In this document: positions 25,767 through 31,236 of the stretch, one piece after another | Layout: the number at the start of each line of letters is the position of its first letter | Position numbering within the stretch: the first letter of the stretch is position 1 | NCBI GenBank assembly: GCA_905221605.1 | Contig: CAJNDS010001159.1 | Location: forward strand, 1-31,236 | DNA: 31,236 bases | Origin: Symbiodinium natans | Lineage: Eukaryota > Sar > Dinophyceae > Suessiales > Symbiodiniaceae | Reading direction: 5' to 3' | Program-made: the position numbers and the translations under genes | The notes under the pieces: generated by a model | Seen by the model: the letters and a program-made list of their open reading frames with translations, nothing else | Databases searched by the model: none | Told to the model about the DNA's origin: nothing

Positions 25767-25862
25767 CCTAAACCCTAAACCCTAAACCCTAAACCCCAAA
25801 CCCTAAACCCTAAACCCTAAACCCTAAACCCTAAACCCTAAACCCTAAACCCTAAACCCTAC
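25767..25862 (-). repeat. CCCTAAA telomere-like array
   Basis: About thirteen units with one CCCCAAA. 25863-26200 has no supported gene. Confidence 0.97.
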
Positions 25863-26202
25863 ACGCCCTAAGACTCTGGCCCAAGACCTCAGCCTAACCC
25901 CGAGGCCCAGGCATTTTCTGGCCAAGCCCGAAGCACCTTGAGACAACCTTGATTCCAAGCGCCAGCCAGCAAACTGAGACCCAGGTCAACACCCTGAGCA
26001 GTCAAAACAGCATATCTCCAAACTCCAAACCCTAAAGCCAAACCCAGACCATTGATTCCTGGATACCCTGGCTCCTTGTTCCAGGGTACCCAGAGACGGC
26101 TTATGAGTTTTTCTGTTGCAAATTCTATTTCCCTAAATATAGAACCTAAACCGAAAACCTAAGCCCCCCCAGCCCACAACACAAGTTAGGTTAAAAGCTT
26201 TA

Positions 26203-26331
26203 CTTGGAGGTTCAGGGTACTTGTAACACCAATTTTCGCTGTACTTATAAGCCCCCTGGTCCCCGCAAGTCCTCTAAGTAGGTTAGAGGTAGACTTATAA
26301 TTTGGTTTATAAGTACCCATGAACCTACAAG
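26203..26331. mobile_element. family-1 introner-like element, copy 12
   Basis: Left TACTTGGAGGTTCAGGGTAC, right AAGTACCCATGAACCTACAAGTA. The flanks are not obviously coding. Confidence 0.8.
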
Positions 26332-26343
26332 TAGTCGCCAACA

Positions 26344-26506
26344 ACCCCAAACCCTAAACCCTAAACCTTGCCTGCTCGTGCGGGGTGCGAAAAACACCCG
26401 AAGCTCTAAAAAAAAACCTAAAAGTTGATTAAACCCTAAAACCCTATTAGACCCTATCAAACCCTAACACCCCAAAACCCTAAAGCCCTAAAACCCTAAA
26501 CCTCAG
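26344..26506 (-). repeat. degenerate CCCTAAA tracts
   Basis: Two groups of CCCTAAA and CCCTATTAGA-like units separated by about 50 bp. Confidence 0.85.
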
Positions 26507-26616
26507 GTATTTCTCCCTGGACTTGGAGAAGTGCGCCAGCTGCGTCACGTGGCACAAGCTGCCCGGAGAGCCCGCCTTGCACCTTGGAATGCATTTTTTT
26601 TGGTTAAGTTTTAGTT

Positions 26617-27005
26617 GTGTTTTTTTATAAAGGGTTTCAAAAGGGGTTCTTAAAGGGGCTTAGAAGGTTTTTTTAAGAGTTTGCCTTGCACCTTCAAATG
26701 CAGCAGGGGCCCTTCTTTCAGTCGGCTGAAGTGGTTTCTTTCATAGGATTTAGGGTGTTGAAGGGGTTTTAAAGGGTTTAACCGGGCTTAAAAGGGTTGA
26801 AACCGGCTAAAAAAGTTTCATGGGGAAAGGGGTCATCAGAGGGTGTTAAAGGGGTTTAAATGGATTAGAAGGGTTTCAAGGTGTTTAACGGTGTTGGAGG
26901 GTTTCAAGGGTTTAAAGGGCTTTGAGGGTTGAAAGGGTTTTGAAGGTTTAAAAGGGTTTGATTTGAAAGGGTTTGGGATGGTTTTAGGCTGTATGCTTTT
27001 GAGGG
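26617..27005 (+). repeat. decayed GGGTTTAAA-type repeat
   Basis: Irregular units such as AAAGGGGTTTAAA and AAGGGTTTCAAGG over about 390 bp. The reverse frame reads Pro-Phe-Lys-Pro-Ser repeats. It looks like an old relative of the telomere-like or 9-mer arrays. Confidence 0.75.
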
Positions 27006-27119
27006 TTTCGGGCGTGCCAATGGTTGGTGGAGTCTTTGGTCCATGGTTGGTGGAGCCTTTGGTCCCTAGTTGCTGGGGCCTTTTGGTCCTCAGTTGGGCT
27101 GGCCTTTTGGCCCCTAATG

Positions 27120-27158
27120 TTCTCAATAATAATAATACTAATAATAATAATACTAATG
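27120..27158. repeat. AAT/ACT trinucleotide microsatellite
   Basis: AATAATAATACTAATAATAA, then more of the same. Confidence 0.9.
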
Positions 27159-27432
27159 AATCCGGCAGCACGATGTCAAGAGCTGTGTGCAGTGCAGTTA
27201 GCAGTTGCAGGGCTCCAGTGTTATCATCTTGCCAAAGCTTGCCAGCTCCATGAGCTGCAAATCGGTGGCTGGCATGGCACCTTGCTGGGCTGGCAGCTCT
27301 CTCTTTTTCTTTTCGGGGCGGTGACGGTAGAAATACAACAGCTGCTAGCTACCGTTGCCCAAGTGGCCGACCTTGACCAGCAGCCCACCTGTTGCTGTAC
27401 AGGGCCACCAAGGACCAGCATGGTCGTCTCGC

Positions 27433-27494
27433 CTTGGTCTTCTTTTTCTTGGCCTGGGGGTCCCGCTCATCCGGCTCGTCCTTCTTTTTGGCTC
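27433..27494 (-). CDS. candidate Lys-rich exon on the reverse strand
   Basis: Reverse reading after acceptor TAATTCGCAG encodes AKKKDEPDERDPQAKKKKTK and reaches AAG before GCGAGACG, a GC-type donor. AAG-rich Lys codons and the charge pattern resemble a real linker or nuclear protein segment. The forward strand over 27024-27578 is open for 184 codons, but its composition (Trp/Leu/Ser/Cys-rich) is that of an antisense shadow. Family unknown. Confidence 0.4.
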
Positions 27495-27842
27495 CTGCGA
27501 ATTACTAGTAGTATTCCCTTATGGTCCCTATATGACTATACTAGAATAACCCCCAGAATCCTATTCTCTAGTTGTTAACTTTTAGTTCGTGAAGCAAGAG
27601 GCGGCAAGCACACGAAGCCGACATGGTTCTGAACCCAGTCTAGAGTCGATCCTCTTGAGGGCATCTTGACAACAAAGGAATAGTCAACGAGGAGGGTCGG
27701 ACGGAATGCACGGAAAGGGGCGATGTGCGGTTGACGGACGGGGTCGGGGGGGACGAATGGAGGGGCCAGCACAAGCGAGGTCGGCGCGGGGGAGCGTGAC
27801 ATTCGGTTGATGGGCAGGGGAGTGGGGTACGCGTGGACGAGA

Positions 27843-27870
27843 CCCCCCCGCCCCCCCGGCCCCCCCTGCC
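27843..27870. repeat. C-rich tract
   Basis: Runs of five to eight C interrupted by single G and T. Confidence 0.85.
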
Positions 27871-27915
27871 CCCAAACAAAGAAAAAAGGGGCACCCTTCT
27901 CGGTCTGGGCATGTA

Positions 27916-28172
27916 AGCAGAGCCAAGCGAGGATTGTCAAGGACGCCCTCTTCGACACCATGCAGGGCTCCGGGAAGTTCGAAAGTGTTGTGTGCCTTGG
28001 CTTGCCACGCGTTTCATAGGGTTGAGAGTTCATGGGGTTCTCCCCCCAAACATCGCCAGGCCTCAAATCCCTCAACAACTCAGCAAAGGCACGCGGTCTT
28101 CGGCGGCTCCTGTGAGCTGCGACTGCAACGGCCAGGGCAGAAGGAGTACTTGGCCATTCCGTGCGTGAATGG
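27916..28172 (+). CDS. two candidate exons of an unknown gene
   Basis: After GCATGTAAG the frame encodes SQARIVKDALFDTMQGSGKF then ES, with almost all codons ending in G or C, unlike the surroundings; it stays open to 28019 but probably ends near 27981. The second exon follows CAACAACTCAG (28073-28083): QRHAVFGGSCELRLQRPGQK then EYLAIPCVN, with a GTGCC or GTGAAT donor at about 28164-28173. The exact joins are uncertain and no family is recognised. An antisense frame of 167 codons (27575-28078) covers the first exon but is a likely shadow. Confidence 0.45.
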
Positions 28173-28484
28173 TGCCTTTCTGAGTCTTCATACCATTCTT
28201 TACATGATTTTTTCTGACATTTTTAAAACAATTTTGCTCTGCTGTTATTTGATTATGCTACTGGATTGTATTTGTATTGATACATGACTAGTATCGGCAG
28301 TACCGGGTGAAGGGTTCAAGGGCTTCTGGGTTTGTGGAAGAGGGCTCACCAATGAGGGCGACAGCCTTAGGTGAATCTCCACATACACTGAGGTAAACAT
28401 GCTGAACCCGAAAGAGAGTAGAGCAAGCAAGGGGTTACCGATTGCGTGGGCAGTATGTGCAAGCACAGCGGCGCGACGACTGTC

Positions 28485-28612
28485 ATACATATATTATATA
28501 TGTATATATGTGTACACACATATACATATATACATATATATATATATAGACACTTGTTTATTCATATGTATGTATATATATATATATTTTTATATATATA
28601 TATATATACACC
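28485..28612. repeat. (TA)n/(ATAC)n microsatellite
   Basis: ATATATGTATATATGTGTAC and long (TA)n runs. Open frames here are Tyr/Ile repeats without meaning. Confidence 0.95.
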
Positions 28613-28779
28613 TTTGTACATAGATTTCTATACATCGACTATTGAACCCCAAGCCAGAAGTGCCCTAAACCCTAAAGGATCCCACATCCCAGAAGCCGTG
28701 CATGTTGTCGCATAGCCAGTGGTCAAAAAACATCCTTCAAGCTTGTCATTGTATGATTGTATGATGAAATACTTCTATT

Positions 28780-28872
28780 TTACATTACAATATAGAAAAG
28801 CAGACAACAAACGTACATACAGGCATGTGTATATATATATATAGAGCGAGAGATGTATATATATATATATAT
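28780..28872. repeat. (TA)n microsatellites
   Basis: Two (TA)n runs separated by AGAGCGAGAGATG. Confidence 0.9.
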
Positions 28873-28919
28873 GAGAGAGGGACCTTTAGGGTCTATTTTG
28901 CGTCGTGGCTGTTGTTAGT

Positions 28920-31236
28920 ACTATGAATAATAATTAAATTAATTTAAATAATTAAATTAATTAAATTCAATAAAGAATACTGAATGTGAAAAAATTGAGA
29001 AAATAATTTAATTAATTTAATTAATTGAACTGATTGACCAATTAAATTAATTAAATTAATTGAATTCGAAGAAATTAAGAAAATAATTTAATTAATTTAA
29101 TTAATTTAATTGACCTACAATTAAATTAATTAAATTAATTGAATTCGAAGAAATTGAAAAAATAATGTAATTAATTTAATTAATTTAAGTATTTTAATTA
29201 ATTTAATTAATTTAATTGTCGGGTAGATTCTTTATTTGATCCTCAGGAAACACCTCAAAAAATAATTCAATTAATTTAATTAATTTAATTAATTTAATTA
29301 ATTTAATTAATTTAATTAATTTTAATTAATTTTGAAAATTAATTAATAATTAATTTTATTAATTTTTAATTTAATTAATTTAAATTAATTACATTAATTT
29401 AATGAACCTACAATTAAATTAATTAAATTAATTGAATTCGAAGAAATTGAAAAAATAATTTAATTAACTTAATTAATTTAATTAATTTAATTCACCTACA
29501 ATTACATTAATTAAATTAATTGAATTCGAAGAAATTAAAAAATTAATTTAATTAATTTAATTAATTTAATTCACCTACAATTTAATTAATTAAATTAATT
29601 AAATTAATTAAATTAATTGAATTATTTTTCGAGGTGTTTCCTGAGGAATGACCCCTTCAATTCCAGACCAATTAAATTAATTAAATTAATTGAATTCGAA
29701 GAAATTGAAAAAATAATTTAATTAATTTAATTAATTTAATTAATTTACTTAATTTAATTAATTTAATTAATTTAATTGTCGGATAGATTCTTTATTTGAT
29801 CCTCAGGAAACACCTCAAAAAATAATTCAATTAATTTAATTAATTTAATTAATTCAATTAATTTAATTAACCTACAATTAAATTAATTAAATTAATTGAA
29901 TTCGAAGAAATTGAAAAAATAATTTAATTAATTTAATTAATTTAATTCACCTACAATTACATTAATTAAATTAATTGAATTCGAAGAAATTAAAAAATTA
30001 ATTTAATTAATTCAATTAATTTAATTAATTTAATTCACCTACAATTAAATTAATTAAATTAATTAAATTAAATAAATTAATTAAATTAATTGAATTATTT
30101 TTCGAGGTGTTTCCTGAGGAGTGACCCCTTCAATTCCAGACCAATTAAATTAATTAAATTCATTGAATTCGAAGAAATTGAAAAAATAATTTAATTAATT
30201 TAATTTATTTAATTAATTTAATTGTCGGATAGATTCTTTATTTGATCCTCAGGAAACACCTCAAAAAATAATTCAATTAATTTAATTAATTTAATAAATT
30301 TAATCAATTTAAAAAACCTACAATTAAATTAATTAAATTAATTGAATTCGAAGAAATTGAAAAAATAATTTAATTAATTTAATTAATTTAATTCACCTAC
30401 AATTAAATTAATTAAATTAATTGAATTCGAAGAAATAAAAAATAATTTAATTAATTTAATTAATTTAATTAATTTAATTCACCTTTAATTAAATTAATTA
30501 AATTAATTACATTACTTAAATTAATTAAATTAATTAAATTAATTAAATTAATTGAATTATTTTTTCGAGGTGTTTCCTGTGGAGTGACCCCTTTAATTCC
30601 AGACCAATTAAATTAATTAAATTAATTGAATTCTAAGAAATTGAAAAGAAATAATTTAATTAATTTAATTAATTTAATTAATTTAATTAATTTAATTAAT
30701 TTAATTAATTTAATTAATTTAATTAATTTAATTAATTTAATTGTCGGATAGATTCTTTATTTGATCCTCAGGAAACACCTCAAAAAATAATTCAATCAAT
30801 TTAATTAATTTAATTAATGTAATTAATTTAATTAATTTAGTTAACCTACAATTAAATTAATTAAATTAATTGAATTCGAAGAAATTGAAAAAATAATTTA
30901 ATTAATTTAATTAATTTAATTGGTCGATCAATTAAATTAATTAAATTAATTGAATTCGAAGAAATTGAAAAAATAATTAAATTAATTAAATTAATTTAAT
31001 TAATTTAATTAACCTACAATTAAATTAATTAAATTAATTAAATTATTTAAATTAATTGAATTATTTTTCGAGGTGTTTCCTGAGGAGTGACCCCTTCAAT
31101 TCCAGACCAATTAAACTAATTAAATTAATTGAATTCGAAGAAATTGAAAAAATAATTTAATTAATTTAATTAATTTAATTAATTTAATTGTCGGATAGAT
31201 TCTTTATTTGATCCTCAGGAAACACCTCAAAAAATA
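28920..31236. repeat. AT-rich satellite with alternating-orientation GC-richer modules
   Basis: The background is (AATTAATTTAATT)n. Embedded are many copies of GAATTCGAAGAAATTGAAAA, plus two longer modules: A, GTCGGATAGATTCTTTATTT then CCTCAGGAAACACCTC; and B, GAGGTGTTTCCTGAGG then AGTGACCCCTTCAATTCCAG. A occurs at 29241, 29801, 30247, 30766 and 31213; B at 29631, 30104, 30567 and 31070. The 16-mer cores are reverse complements, so modules alternate in orientation. Successive A modules are 560, 446, 519 and 447 bp apart. It runs off the right edge. No genes. Confidence 0.97.

Noticed and set aside
26836-27171. 111-codon reverse frame with Pro-Phe-Lys repeats
   Set aside because: Generated by the decayed GGGTTTAAA repeat and AAT microsatellite.
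27575-28078. 167-codon reverse frame
   Set aside because: Pro/Arg-rich composition over C-runs. The forward exons at 27916 and 28084 have much stronger codon bias and splice sites.
28399-28715. Tyr/Ile-rich forward frames
   Set aside because: Products of (TA)n microsatellite.
1-31236. CRISPR array, rRNA, tRNA or bacterial operon
   Set aside because: Tandem repeats here have no unique spacers, no rRNA or full tRNA sequence was recognised, and gene structure is eukaryotic.

Overview
This window looks like nuclear DNA of a microbial eukaryote, most likely a dinoflagellate or a close alveolate or other alga with a plant-type (TTTAGGG) telomere repeat. The reasons are the absence of bacterial-style operons and long ORFs, tens of short TTTAGGG/CCCTAAA tracts throughout, and short GC3-rich candidate exons flanked by plausible GT-AG, GC-AG or GA-AG introns. 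GC and GA donors are a known peculiarity of dinoflagellates. No rRNA, tRNA, CRISPR array or operon was found. The organism assignment is an inference.

Layout: 1-341 is a CACGCACGCA 10-mer array. 387-5500 holds short candidate exons among telomere-like tracts; the best set is the spliced gene at 3933-4696. 5600-7770 mixes telomere-like arrays, a G/C hairpin and a few exons. 8300-8830 has two minisatellites, followed by a good exon at 9135-9478. 9990-12130 is mostly repeats, including a CCCTATAAA 9-mer array. 12520-15719 is the most gene-like block. It contains candidate ORFs on both strands and the longest gene (14748-15719), a possible TerD-domain protein. 15990-21750 contains more telomere-like arrays and four genes carrying small inverted-repeat elements. 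22226-23289 is a perfect 330-bp inverted repeat with a duplicated AT-rich spacer. 24432-25199 is a convincing four-exon gene. 25760-28870 is repeats plus exons near 27450 and 28000. 28920-31236 is an AT-rich satellite that runs off the end.

The main discovery is a set of 80-200 bp terminal-inverted-repeat elements that appear to behave as introns (introner-like elements). Family 1 (TIR CTTGGAGGTTCATGGGTAC, TA at the flanks) is present in about 12 full, decayed or partial copies. The GT in its left TIR and the AG in its right TIR can serve as splice sites, and the net exonic gain is 9 nt, so reading frame is kept. In two copies the target TA lies in a TAA stop codon. A second element in the TerD-like gene has a 14-bp TIR and a GATT target duplication; removing it as a GA-AG intron restores the downstream frame exactly. 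A third, with an ATGA duplication, sits in the 24432-25199 gene. Telomere-like arrays also abut several candidate exons, so that GGGTTTAGGG supplies a donor or CCCAG an acceptor.

Short open frames are common by chance at this base composition. Most single-exon calls are therefore given low confidence, and no protein except the TerD-like one could be tied to a family.
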